From NCBI GenBank assembly GCA_022495005.1, contig JAGYXB010001331.1:1-64000 (forward strand): 64,000 nt of DNA, written 5' to 3'. The stretch's first letter is position 1. Each line of letters opens with the position of its first letter. Positions 47,001 to 56,039 of this stretch are shown piece by piece. This DNA comes from Rhyacophila brunnea (Eukaryota; Arthropoda; Insecta; Trichoptera; Rhyacophilidae). Below the pieces are notes generated by a model that made no database searches, had not been told where the DNA came from, and was given only the letters and a program-made list of their open reading frames with translations. The position numbers and the translations under genes are program-made.

Positions 47001-47872
47001 GTAGTTAATTATTTGTAAGCCAAAGGATGCCAGGAAATGGCCTGAGATGGTTCATGATCTTAGGTCCTGGTTCCTTCTGACCGTACTAAATTCACTTCCC
47101 TTCCTCCAGGGTCCCTCCAGCGTACTCTTTCCGAAATCACGCTCTATAGACTACAATTTATCTACAAAATCGATTTTAAAACCATTATTACCATAACATT
47201 AGGTGCATCCTCAAATAATGTGTAGTTTCCAACAATGATAGAGTGATTATTATGTGTAGTGATCATATCAATGTTGATTTTTGTCAAATTGTGCTGCTTA
47301 TTACCTTTACACACATAAAAATTGGTAGAAATATATCCGGAAGGCCCCTGAAAAATAAAACGATTGGATGCTATTCTCTTGTATTAAATCAAATAATAGG
47401 TATAACAATGTGTAGGTTTATGTTTATCTCGATGAATAAGCATTCATTTGATATTAAAAAAGACTACCTCTAGTTTATTAATGTATATCTTTCTTATCAA
47501 TACCTAAAGTTATTTGCACGGCAAAGTATACCATTGGGTCCATTGGATAAGCTTTACATCCAGAATTAGTTTTGCAACTAGATAATCTAAAGTCATTCTA
47601 ACTTAGAGACGTCACTGATCATACGTCTGACGTCCCCCCCTGAACAGTAAAATGCAAACAATGGAATATAGTTGAGGGTGGTTGAAAATTTTCCGTCAGT
47701 AGGAGGTCTAGACCGATAAAAATAAAATGGATAAACTCTACAGATAAAAAAACATTAAAGAGAGTTGTTTGTAGAAAAGAATATAACTCACAAAATTTTT
47801 CATGAAAGTTAAATTTCCAGACGCCGAAAAATGTTCGCCACATAGTATTATGGTAAATATACAAAAAAACAT
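38007..47872 (-). CDS. Gene D: paralogue of gene A, four exons, 187 aa
   Basis: The exons are 47872-47792, 47347-47192, 41947-41798 and 38183-38007, all with GT/AG borders and phase 0. Exons 2-4 are exactly as long as in gene A (156, 150 and 177 nt); exon 1 is 18 nt shorter. The signal peptide is MFFCIFTIILCGEHFSAS. Conserved blocks are GPSGYIS, the first cysteine in NFYVCKGN, CNPGRQYI, the third cysteine in NKCVIKK, WNGNGIYGKHRIRLQAY and NIFCISYD before the final KLAKP. No stop or frameshift is seen, so it may be functional. Intron 2 (5.2 kb) and intron 3 (3.6 kb) are packed with repeats, so exons this far apart were joined by homology to gene A and by phase. Function is unknown; secretion is likely. 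Confidence 0.78.
38447..38720 (+). pseudogene. MULE-type transposase C-terminal fragment
   Basis: The frame reads ALSFVPIPDVRTVFDQH, an in-frame TAG, then LTYFFSTYTEGVAGRSPLFP and IRIWNHFEAAAEKFAKTANY followed by CEGFHIAL. The 'FP...WN......TAN..EG.H' pattern is that of MULE-derived transposases. The catalytic core is absent. It is antisense within intron 3 of gene D. Confidence 0.6.
40862..41140 (-). repeat. Retroelement 3' end with a (GAT)n tail
   Basis: On the minus strand a noncoding body (about 41140-40905) runs into a GAT/GAG trinucleotide tail at 40905-40866, like the tails of RTE elements here. The body has no recognisable coding sequence. It could be the 3' untranslated end of another RTE or a SINE using its tail. 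Confidence 0.45.
41252..41725 (+). repeat. Repeat R1, copy 1
   Basis: It is about 475 bp and closely related to 54775-55197 (minus) and 59855-60329 (plus). It starts taattacaagataaaaagaa and ends near gagctaataaaaacgttgt. Near its ends acaacgtttttaa and its inverse acgttgtaaa suggest weak terminal inversion. It is noncoding and in intron 3 of gene D. Confidence 0.75.
42324..42590 (-). other. Unrecognised open frame in gene D intron 2
   Basis: An open frame on the minus strand, about 42637-42324, has coding-like composition: QYNQFEVDGQQDAKMYGDGY, then ICDCVEFYQIVLDSNG. A possible donor GTGCGT follows IEIKNM at about 42398. I do not recognise it and found no partner exons. It might be an extra exon, a separate gene fragment or chance. 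Confidence 0.25.
43447..43818. repeat. Tandem duplication, 185-bp period
   Basis: Two adjacent copies (about 43447-43625 and 43632-43818) share catgctttatagaca, ttatgatcatttcatcccat and aggattcca-type blocks with modest divergence. Each ends in a gctagatgaaggttattcc-type sequence, which is the reverse complement of the RTE 3' end. They are in intron 2 of gene D. Confidence 0.75.
43870..45010. repeat. Scattered RTE 3'-end-like monomers around a foldback element
   Basis: Diverged segments near 43875, 44005 and 44930 each read 'tcatcat..gac.ggatcaat.ca.t.ctcgatgaag', antisense to the RTE 3' end at 3290 and 46930. They appear to continue the 43.45-43.8 kb unit as a degenerate array. Confidence 0.5.
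44107..44893. mobile_element. Foldback DNA element with about 115-bp inverted ends
   Basis: The left arm (44107-44223) and right arm (44764-44893) are inverted, with gcaaaattttg, tgcaagcccgttgccttatt and tgcgtgaattcgg blocks. The middle holds a direct repeat (aacaccaccggagcgccact at about 44634 and 44706) and a short ttaggttaggtt stretch. No transposase is visible. It sits in intron 2 of gene D. Confidence 0.75.
46056..46350. mobile_element. hAT-type MITE, 295 bp
   Basis: The left end CAGCGGCATG and right end CACGCCACTG are inverted with small mismatches. The flanks gtagatag (46048-46055) and atagatag (46351-46358) match at seven of eight bases. It is noncoding and in intron 2 of gene D. Confidence 0.6.
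46439..46968 (+). mobile_element. RTE 3' fragment with open C-terminal frame
   Basis: The plus-strand frame covers the C-terminal part of the RTE protein: LGWSAFGHLNNIFKSDLPLS, CVLPVITYACETWTLSK and RGMERCMLGITRKDKKRNEW. A frameshift near 46795 precedes the common end (AFIQQWI). The tail is gataatgatg. A 7-bp repeat aatcaaa flanks it (46432-46438 and 46969-46975), short enough to be chance. It is opposite to gene D, in its intron 2. Confidence 0.8.
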
Positions 47873-48237
47873 AGAGACAACATAGACAGCAGAGAAAACA
47901 ATAAAACATACGTTAATATTTTAATACGTTTATTATTATCAAACAGAATATCATAATATTAATATGAAAATTTTATAGTCATAAAGGTGTTCTTCTCCTC
48001 TGTCCATATTATAAATATCATATATTCGTAACAGTAGTTTTGTTAGTTTATACAAAAATATCTAGTATTCTACCAAGTTGTTTTATTTATAGGTGAATAA
48101 CAATGAGAAATAAGTAATCAAGAAAAAAATAGGGTGAATGGAACAAAATTTTTCTAATTTTTAGTGTTAACAGTGTTTTTGAAATGGTGTTTAAATGGTC
48201 AATATAAAATAACACCGTCCAAAAGCTCTGAAGTTTA

Positions 48238-48440
48238 TCAATAGTAAAAAAATCTGTTAATACAAACGTCCACTCTGTAGAGGCCCATATGATCTAATTA
48301 GGATCGAACATGTTAGAAAAAAAATCAATTAATAGACAGAGAAAGTGGTTATCGTCCATTTTCCATCCCAAAAATGAATCCTCTTTGGAAGGCGGTCAAG
48401 ATTCATCAGACTGTAGAGCCAATTAAAAAAAAAACATTTT
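48238..48440 (+). repeat. SINE S1 tail fragments
   Basis: The block gtctactctgtagaggccc-type and aggatcgaacatgtt is the S1 3' region. A further piece with gactgtagagccaatt and an A run (48381-48440) resembles the end of copy d at 26.4 kb. Confidence 0.5.
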
Positions 48441-48889
48441 CGTCAGGCATGTGAGTTTAAAAAAATACTTAACCTAATAATATATGGAAAAAAGAGTACA
48501 AGCAGTGTGAGCATTGTTTTTTTTATTAGAAAAAAAATGATTGTAATAGTATGAGAGCTAGATTATAGATAACGAATCAGATGACAATGTCGTGTTTGTT
48601 CAGTGTGGTGGTGGGCTATAGCTAACGTCACACTAGAATGACATTCCCATTGTTATTTAATTAGCACACCCGGTAAACCTACCGTTAAAAGTATAGCATT
48701 TATATCAAAATTTTGTATGATTTTTGAGTTTAGAAGAATAGTTCCATTAACACGATAAAACGTTTCTATTTTTTAGCCGAAATAACACGGATATCACTCG
48801 CGTCAATTCTGTATACAAGGTGGTTATCTAAATTGAAAGTTAACAGTCGGTGCGCATGCGCCATGCCACTGATTTAAAAAATATTAAGT

Positions 48890-49580
48890 CACTTTGACGT
48901 TTGCTTAACGGCCCACATGCTCAGTGTAGGTGAAAATGGAGCTTTTATGCTATTTTCAAAGCATGATCCTGGACATTCCTTAAACGCTGTAGATAATTTA
49001 TTTATATAATTTTGAAGCATTGTTATTCTTAATATTTATTTTAAACAGTTGATGACTGCATAAAGTATTTTTATGAGATTAAATAGTATTCTTTTAAACC
49101 TCTCACTATAATGTTTTACAATATAGTCATAATTCAGTACATTCATGTGCAGTGGTGTTAGGATTTTTTATATTTATTAATTTTTAAAAGCATTTATAAA
49201 AAAAAATAGTATAATTTATGTCGACATAATTATAGTGAGATATTTACGGTAAAGAACTATATTGATAATCTCTGTGATCCCAAATTTGACAAGAATTAGG
49301 CATTTTATTATTCGAAAAATGGGCAAGATTTACACATTTAAAGATAATTCTAAAGATACTGATTATAAACTATGTATTTGACCATTCAAATGTGATAAAC
49401 ATGATACGAATAATGTTTGCTTTATAATAATTATTGACCTAAGAATAAGGTAGTGTTTTTTTGAAATACGCCATTTCTATTGGCATTCCCCAGTGATTAA
49501 GCTACAACATACGGCTGTAGCACATAAATTGACAAGTGATAAATGAAGTAGGAAGTAAGATCATGTTAACGCGCGTGTTT
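48890..49580 (+). repeat. Repeat R4, uninterrupted copy (empty site)
   Basis: It aligns with 1145-1664 followed directly by 3319-3475. At the junction it reads tttgctttataataattatt, with a single copy of the target sequence and no RTE. It therefore shows the state before the insertion at 1676-3318. Confidence 0.85.
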
Positions 49581-50749
49581 CGTAGAATGTTGATCACATT
49601 AGATACACTCGATTAGTAATTATTATTATTGTGTTATATGCCACGTTTATAATATAAATATTTGTATGTTCTATATTATACAAAGGTACATTGGCTTTGC
49701 AATTTGTTGAAAATATTACGCTTAATTAATGACATCTTGCAGCCGAGTGATACGGCAACTATTTGTGGTAATGTCAGTATTTATTTTCCAAATCGCCGCA
49801 TATCGAGGTGTTACTGCCATCCTCTATCTCGCTCTAACCATCTAGTGTGGCTGTCCATGCCCGTGCTAAAAACCGTTTACGATTGACAGAGAAAATTAGC
49901 TTCTTGGAATGCGACATAGCATTTACCACTTTTCCAATGATTTTATCATCAATCAATCCCGTTCATTTGCCAGTGGTTTCGTTAGATAGTTGATAGGGAC
50001 AATGGGAAATGCAATACAATAATTTATGTCTGTTTTGTTCAAAGCCTTCCCTGTTTATTAAAACGTATTTGAAAAGTGCGGAAGTGCGTATAGATTTATA
50101 AAATTATTTGTCGATATAGGGTATTGGGAAACGATGGTTATATAAAAAAATATAATTAATATATTATGCTATGTTTTCAAGGTTTGCTGTATTTATTTGC
50201 GGGAGCAATTCCTCGTCATATGAAACACAAAATAAATTTCCAGTTTTTGTATATGCTTGAAGCTTCACTCTGTATTTTTCATATACACCATTTCCGTTCC
50301 ATGCAAGTCGAGTCATTTCTGTCACGTCTATGTGCACAGTTCGTTCCTTTACCGAAAATAATTATGATAATTATTTTTATCAAAACTAATTAACAATAAT
50401 TATTGAGATACACATTATTTGAAAATACTTCTGAGATATATATAGCCACTGGACAACTGGGTGCTATTGAAATTCGAAAATAAATACACGTTCGTGAATT
50501 ATAGGTACTTAAAAAAATATATGTATTACTTATATATTATTTAATACTAGATGAGAATTTAAATGTGCATACGTAAATAATGATTTAATTGTGCATAATG
50601 TTTAAGTTCCAATAATAAGAAAGTTCTTTTATTTTTTATATGAAGTCTCAAGCATAATAATTCTCAACCCGCGATAAAAAACAATATTTTATGAGTAAAA
50701 TCAATTAAAACTACTAATTTCATGGTAACAAACAACGATTTATTTCATT

Positions 50750-50915
50750 AATTGACGTTATTTCATTCGATAGTGCGGCGCCACATTTACTGGCGTTCAG
50801 TTGTCCGGGTGCCGCTATATGTCTTAAACGTCTTAAACTTATAATTTGTAATGTCCACAATATGTAAAAATAAATAAATTGAATTGAAATTGAATTGAAT
50901 TGAATTGAATTGACT
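50750..50915 (+). repeat. Non-LTR 3' end and GAATT microsatellite
   Basis: The sequence taatgtccacaatatgtaaa, then aataaataa, resembles the end of the jockey-like element at 52.77 kb (atgtccacaatgtcttgtat). It runs into a (TTGAA)n-like microsatellite at about 50877-50915. It lies in the last intron region of pseudogene C. Confidence 0.55.
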
Positions 50916-51149
50916 TGAAATTGAATATGTATCTTTTCTAATCGAGACAAATTTACGTAATTATTTTTACAATACTCACTGAAGCGCTTTCTAAATTACG
51001 TTACTAATAATTATTGGTAATCGGCTTTTGTACTTTAAATCAAAGTATTAAATTACCTTAATTACTGACCGATATCAGGACTACTCAAAATTTTTGTTAT
51101 AACGTACTTGCACTTGCTAATAATTTAATATACTATTTTTATCAAAAAG

Positions 51150-51251
51150 ATTTTTTCTAGTGGTTATATATTTCTCAAGTGTTTTCAAATTATGTACCTA
51201 TGTTCTTAAAAATCTTGTGAATTATTCGTTGAATAAAAAAATAGTTGATTA
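51150..51251 (+). repeat. Foldback F1, single arm
   Basis: It carries ttttttctagtggttatata, then gtgttttcaaattatgta and attattcgttgaataaaaa, as in other F1 right arms. Confidence 0.55.
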
Positions 51252-51762
51252 CTAAAACCCTGGCGTTATGTGGATAGAGTATTTATGTACATAATAATAT
51301 TATTAAGGACGCTGTTTCTTCAACTCCACGTAGTACCCAATATACTCGTATAAATACTAATTTTGAATACAACATGAGTCAGTTGTTTATGTGAATGCTC
51401 TATTATTGAAACGGTAACATGCTCTTCGCGCAAATTATTCATTTCAATGGTATTTTTGGTTGATGTTTGAGTGGACAGTCGGCACTCGTACAAGTACGAA
51501 AAGAGTGAACAACATTCAATCAAACAATCAAATCAAAAGAGGTATTTTCCGACATATTAAATATATATTGTAATCCCGTAACCCCACCCCAGTCATCAGG
51601 TACCGACGAAAGGTATGAAGAATGATAACCGCATACTGAACAAACACCAGAAGTCAAAGTGTGTATATCATATTAATATTATGCATACAACAATGAGGCG
51701 AATATGCGGTGCCCTACCAAGATAGGATGCAATGAGTGAGATGATGTATCTATTGTTTAAGA

Positions 51763-52801
51763 GTGAGATATATGATTGCTTCCGTGGCGAGCACCATCAG
51801 TTTTAGTGTATACTATCGCCTCACGTCGACGAATCGTGAAGCAATAAAGAATAAATTAGAATTTAATACTGACAAATGTTTTTGTATTAATTTTTCTAGG
51901 TCGCGAACCCCGATTAAATATAATTATATTATGTCAAAAATTCATTATAGCGTCAATCTGAGACGAAAGATCTTGGGATAATTTTTGATTCATCATTATT
52001 TTTTTACTCGCATATAACTTCTACGGCTCTATGTGCGAGTAAGCTTCTAGGATTCATCATGCGACAATCCAAACCATTCAAGAATCCAAATGTATTACGT
52101 ACACTCTATGTATCATTAGTGCGTAGCATTCTTGAATATGGGTCGATTATCTGGTGTCCTTATGAGGTTTCCTATAAGCTTATTTTAGAACGCGTCCAGA
52201 AGAAATTTCTTCGATGTCTTTATTTTAAGACATTTAACTATTGTCCTTTCAATAATTCGTCAAACGATTATTTTCCGACTGCCTTTCTACAAGGCATGCT
52301 TACTTTTCACTCTCTTGAATCTTATCGGTCCCTTCTCCTCTTGAAACACTTTTGCTTGTTAGCGCGAGGGATGGTTTCTAATCCTGGTGTCCTAATAAAT
52401 TTGAATTTACATGCGCCTGCCAATTACCTACGTGGTCGCAGCCATGATTTATTCTGGTTTGGAACCGTTTCTTCGTGTCAAGCCTATCAGGCACCAATAG
52501 CGAGGGGTGCAAGATTAGTAAATGCGCTCCCTAAAGACATAGACATTTTAAGTGATGTACTTTGCATTTTGTTTTTGAAACTTCATTTTTCTGTGTAAAA
52601 TTGTATGTTTTTGTTTTCAAAATTTAATTTTTCTGTGTTAAATTGTACTTAAGTATGTTTTGATTTAATTTATTTTTCTGTTATTATTATATTCTATATT
52701 GAAATATTTGTGATAATGTTAATCTCATCTTGTGTTCGTCTTGAATTTAGATTTGTTATGTCCACAATGTCTTGTATTCTTAAATAAATAAATAAACAAA
52801 C
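51763..52801 (+). mobile_element. Jockey/CR1-type LINE, 3' fragment
   Basis: A first frame (51763-51981) reads NKLEFNTDKCFCINFSRSRT. After a frameshift, a second frame (52059-52598) reads LRTLYVSLVRSILEYGSIIW and then LERVQKKFLRCLYFK. These are the standard post-catalytic C-terminal motifs of jockey-like reverse transcriptases. The 3' end is a (TAAA)n-like run at about 52780-52800. Endonuclease and polymerase core are missing by 5' truncation. It is antisense within pseudogene C. Confidence 0.85.
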
Positions 52802-54489
52802 TGCGTCTCTTGAATAAATTGCTGAACCAATAAATAAATAAGTAGTATTTTTGTATAGCAAAATAGTATTTATTAAAATACCTTTTTAACTGTGCATTTT
52901 TTGTTGACCTCTGCTAGTGATTTCACAAGTAAAAGAACATATTGTCTTCCCGGATTACATATATTTGTATCTTCCACGGAATACATCTTGCGAAACTGGT
53001 TGTCTTTTAATTGGTATATTATTGCTTTAAACTAAAACATAATGATAATATAACATCAAGCTTATCAACAGGGATGTGCCAAATGCGGATGCTAGGGGTG
53101 AAAAACAACCGGGTGGCAGGAGTTTGAGGGCGACAGAAGTCCGAAAAACACATTTTAAATGATTTTATTTAAAATTCATTTTAATAAATTACATAAAATG
53201 AATTATATGATGAAATAAATGAAGTATATACGTACGTTTTCTACAGCCGTAGTTTGGCACTTTGCGTTAAAGTGAAATATACGTATAATACTCATATTCT
53301 TATTTAGGCGTTTAAAACCTCTGATTTATAACTTATTCGTCACAGTTGTATGTATAAATACAGAAAAGCATTATTTCAGAGTCTCAATAGGCTGGGTCAA
53401 TATCATAATCTATAAAATAAACCGATTCTGCGATCATATCATTTTTATATGACTAGCCGCCGGAAAGTCAAGAGTCATAAAGGCACAAAATTTAAAGAAA
53501 AAGCAATTTCTACCCCAAGTTGGTTTTGTGGATAGTAAAAAAGGCGCCTGCGGAGAAATTATCTTTCACTTACTTAATTCAATATATTTTTTTAAATTGT
53601 ACTCGATTTGGTTATTTTAAATCGCTACACGTTGTATTTCAGAATGTTATATAATTTATTAATATGTAAAATATGCTATATTTTTTTATCATTAAATATT
53701 TTGATGGATTGTTTTTTATTTGGGGGAGAGGGCGGCCATAACATTTTCTGCAGCCACCCGTGGCGTGGCCCTGCTTACCTACTAGTATCAGGTATTAATA
53801 GCGAGAGCTGTCCGGTTGGTCAATTAAGGTTCCATTAGTATTTCTTCTTTTCCTAATTATTTTTTTTATAGTACGATGTGCTGTGATTGGTTTCGTCGCA
53901 TGTATGAGTCTGAGGGCGTTATTGCACCAGTGGGAACATGGTTGGAAATCTTTGCTCCATATGCTCCATTTTATATTGTACATGAATCATATTTATTACC
54001 TACCATAACATCAGTAGCATCTTCAAATAATGTGTAGTTGCCATCAATGACAGAATGATTATTCTGGGCAGTGTTCATGTCTATGTTGAGTTCTGTCAAA
54101 TTGTTGTGCTTACTACTTTTGCACACATTATAGGTGGTAAAGATATAAACGGAAGGACCCTGAAACATATAATTTGTTACTGTAAAGTGGAAATGGGTTA
54201 TGTGAACCTTGTGACGTTGAAGGCAGATGTGAGATGGTTGGTTACTTTCATTTGATGAAGTTTCCGAATGAAAATTATTTTCAGGTTTTGGTACCAGTAA
54301 AGATTCACTATGATTCACTATGATTCACTGGGCACATAGTGGACGCGAGATTAGGAATACGATTTTAAAATTTTTTTTTTTTTTTAAATATAAGAATCAC
54401 TAATATGATGATCTTTTGGCCCTCGGTGAATCCTAAATCCGTATTTATTTTTATTGAATTTTTCTATGTTATGATAGAATTTTACTATT

Positions 54490-54680
54490 TTGCTTGTATA
54501 AGGCACTGATCTCTCACTCGGGGGCTCCGGGTTCGATACCCAGCGAGGTTATAAATATATTTATGAGGTTTTCTTAAAGCCTGAGTGTTTGATATAATCG
54601 TTTCGCTTCCACTATTGCACTAGTGTTTCACTGCACTAAGGTCATTGAGCCTCATGGCCTATTGCAGTGTTAAAAAGAAT
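54490..54680 (+). mobile_element. tRNA-like SINE, second family
   Basis: The segment ggctccgggttcgataccca has a B-box-like core, with an A-box-like ggcactgatctctcactc ahead at the right spacing. A noncoding body with cctcatggcctattgcag follows. No cloverleaf acceptor stem is apparent, so a working tRNA is unlikely. Confidence 0.45.
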
Positions 54681-54774
54681 ATTATTGTAAGTATATGATA
54701 TACCTACCTACAGTTTTTTTTATTATTATGTTATCTTTTATCTATGGAAACTTTTCAGGTTGCAAAGTTTAACC

Positions 54775-55197
54775 TATTTTACAACGATTTCGTAGCTTGT
54801 ATTCTTATTTGTCCGGTTGTTCTTTGTCCGGTACAAATCTTGCAATCGATTTTTAACTAACTTCCCGACTAGCTAGACATTTGAAAGTTTTATAATATAT
54901 CAGAACACGATGCAAATGCATTTTTTAATACTTTTAGCCATCTTTAAGTAGAATTGAATTCATTTTCAGTTAATTCTGTTTTGTATGAAAAGTTATTTCG
55001 ACACCATCATTGGTTGCTAGGGCTCTGGGGTCCTAGCAACTAAATTATTAATATATACGTGCGTTACTATGGAAATCAATATGACATGTCAAGTACAAAT
55101 TTTTTTGATCGTTTAAGCTGGTCAAGTCAAGTTTATATGGTTCAACAGAAAATTTAAAAACATTGTATATAAAAAGTTCTTTTTATCTTGTAATTAT
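54775..55197 (-). repeat. Repeat R1, copy 2
   Basis: Reverse-complement relative of 41252-41725, with shared blocks such as tccatagtaacgcac, gcttaaagatggc and gaatacgagct. It is in intron 1 of pseudogene C. Confidence 0.75.
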
Positions 55198-55404
55198 TTA
55201 TAGGTATGTATATCAATGTGACTGTTTACAAAACAAAATAAAAAATCTCTCAGATACTTAGATATCTAATAACGAAGAATATTTTTTGAGCCACATCTGG
55301 GGTATACAATCAAGAATGATAGAAAAATATTTTTTTTCGCCTACCGTTATTGATTTAAGCTTATTTATAATTTGTTTACTGGGATCCTGAATATATAATA
55401 ATTA

Positions 55405-55652
55405 TTAGAAATACGTGGAAGATGATTTTAATGGGATCAAATTTTCTGCGAAAAATTCTATGCTGCTACTATACGGCCAACATTTAAAATGTTTAATAAT
55501 TTCTCGTGTAGTTTCATAATTTTTTGACTGTTTTTCCTGGGCATGAGATTCTCTATAGTGCGAAGCCCAATGGTGTCTAATCTGTCCTGATATGGTGGGT
55601 TTCCATTTTGTGGGTATTTCCATGTTGTATTATCTATTGTGCTGTTATACAA
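55405..55652 (-). other. Unrecognised open frames upstream of pseudogene C exon 2
   Basis: Two overlapping minus-strand frames exist; one reads MEIPTKWKPTISGQIRHHWA and ends IEFFAENLIPLKSSSTYF. Composition is mildly coding-like, but I see no domain, homologue or convincing splice partner. It is reported as open sequence only. Confidence 0.2.
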
Positions 55653-56039
55653 GCAAATGAATGAATAATTTCTAAAAACTTTTAATTACCAGACAGTTTA
55701 GGTAAAAAGACGACAGTTGCTAGAATATCCAAGAAAATAAGAGCCACTTTATCGTAACGATTTTTAGACCTGCAAAATGTTATAGAAATTAGAGGAGTAT
55801 CGTCAAAGGATGGTGGATCCTTTCAAGTTAGTATAATATAGATATCTCAATCGACAGCAATACAAATATACTTGGATAGGATTAAAACCCTTTTAATAAA
55901 TATTATTGGTACAATGAAATATAACTATAAATATAACATAATTTTTTGGTAAATTTAAATTTCCGGACATCGAAAATTATTGGGCCCACAATATAATGGT
56001 AAATATACTAAAATACACTTGTGTTTTTTTATCCATCTC

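Larger units (their letters stand above)
50164..56036 (-). pseudogene. Gene C: decaying paralogue of genes A and D
   Basis: Exon-equivalents are 56036-55938, 54159-54004, 53031-52882 and 50352-50164. The first three have exactly the exon lengths of gene A (99, 156 and 150 nt). Translated pieces include VYFSIFTIILWAQ, CKSSKHNNLTELNIDM, CNPGRQYVLLLVKS and WNGNGVYEKYRVKLQAY. Defects: the signal-peptide exon has TAA at 55977-55979 where gene A has a tyrosine codon; its donor is GTTATA instead of GTGAGT; the exon 4 acceptor AG is CG at 50353-50354 (an in-frame AG lies six bases on); and a small indel shifts the C terminus after YDEEL, giving INTANLENIA and a later stop. The family's usual final CCTTGA is still there but out of frame. 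The second and third exons are otherwise clean, so loss looks recent. Confidence 0.82.

Noticed and set aside
54495..54545. Functional tRNA gene (also considered at 11640-11720 and 5480-5537)
   Set aside because: B-box-like motifs are present, but no consistent acceptor and anticodon stems were found, and a SINE-like body follows. They are called SINE heads.
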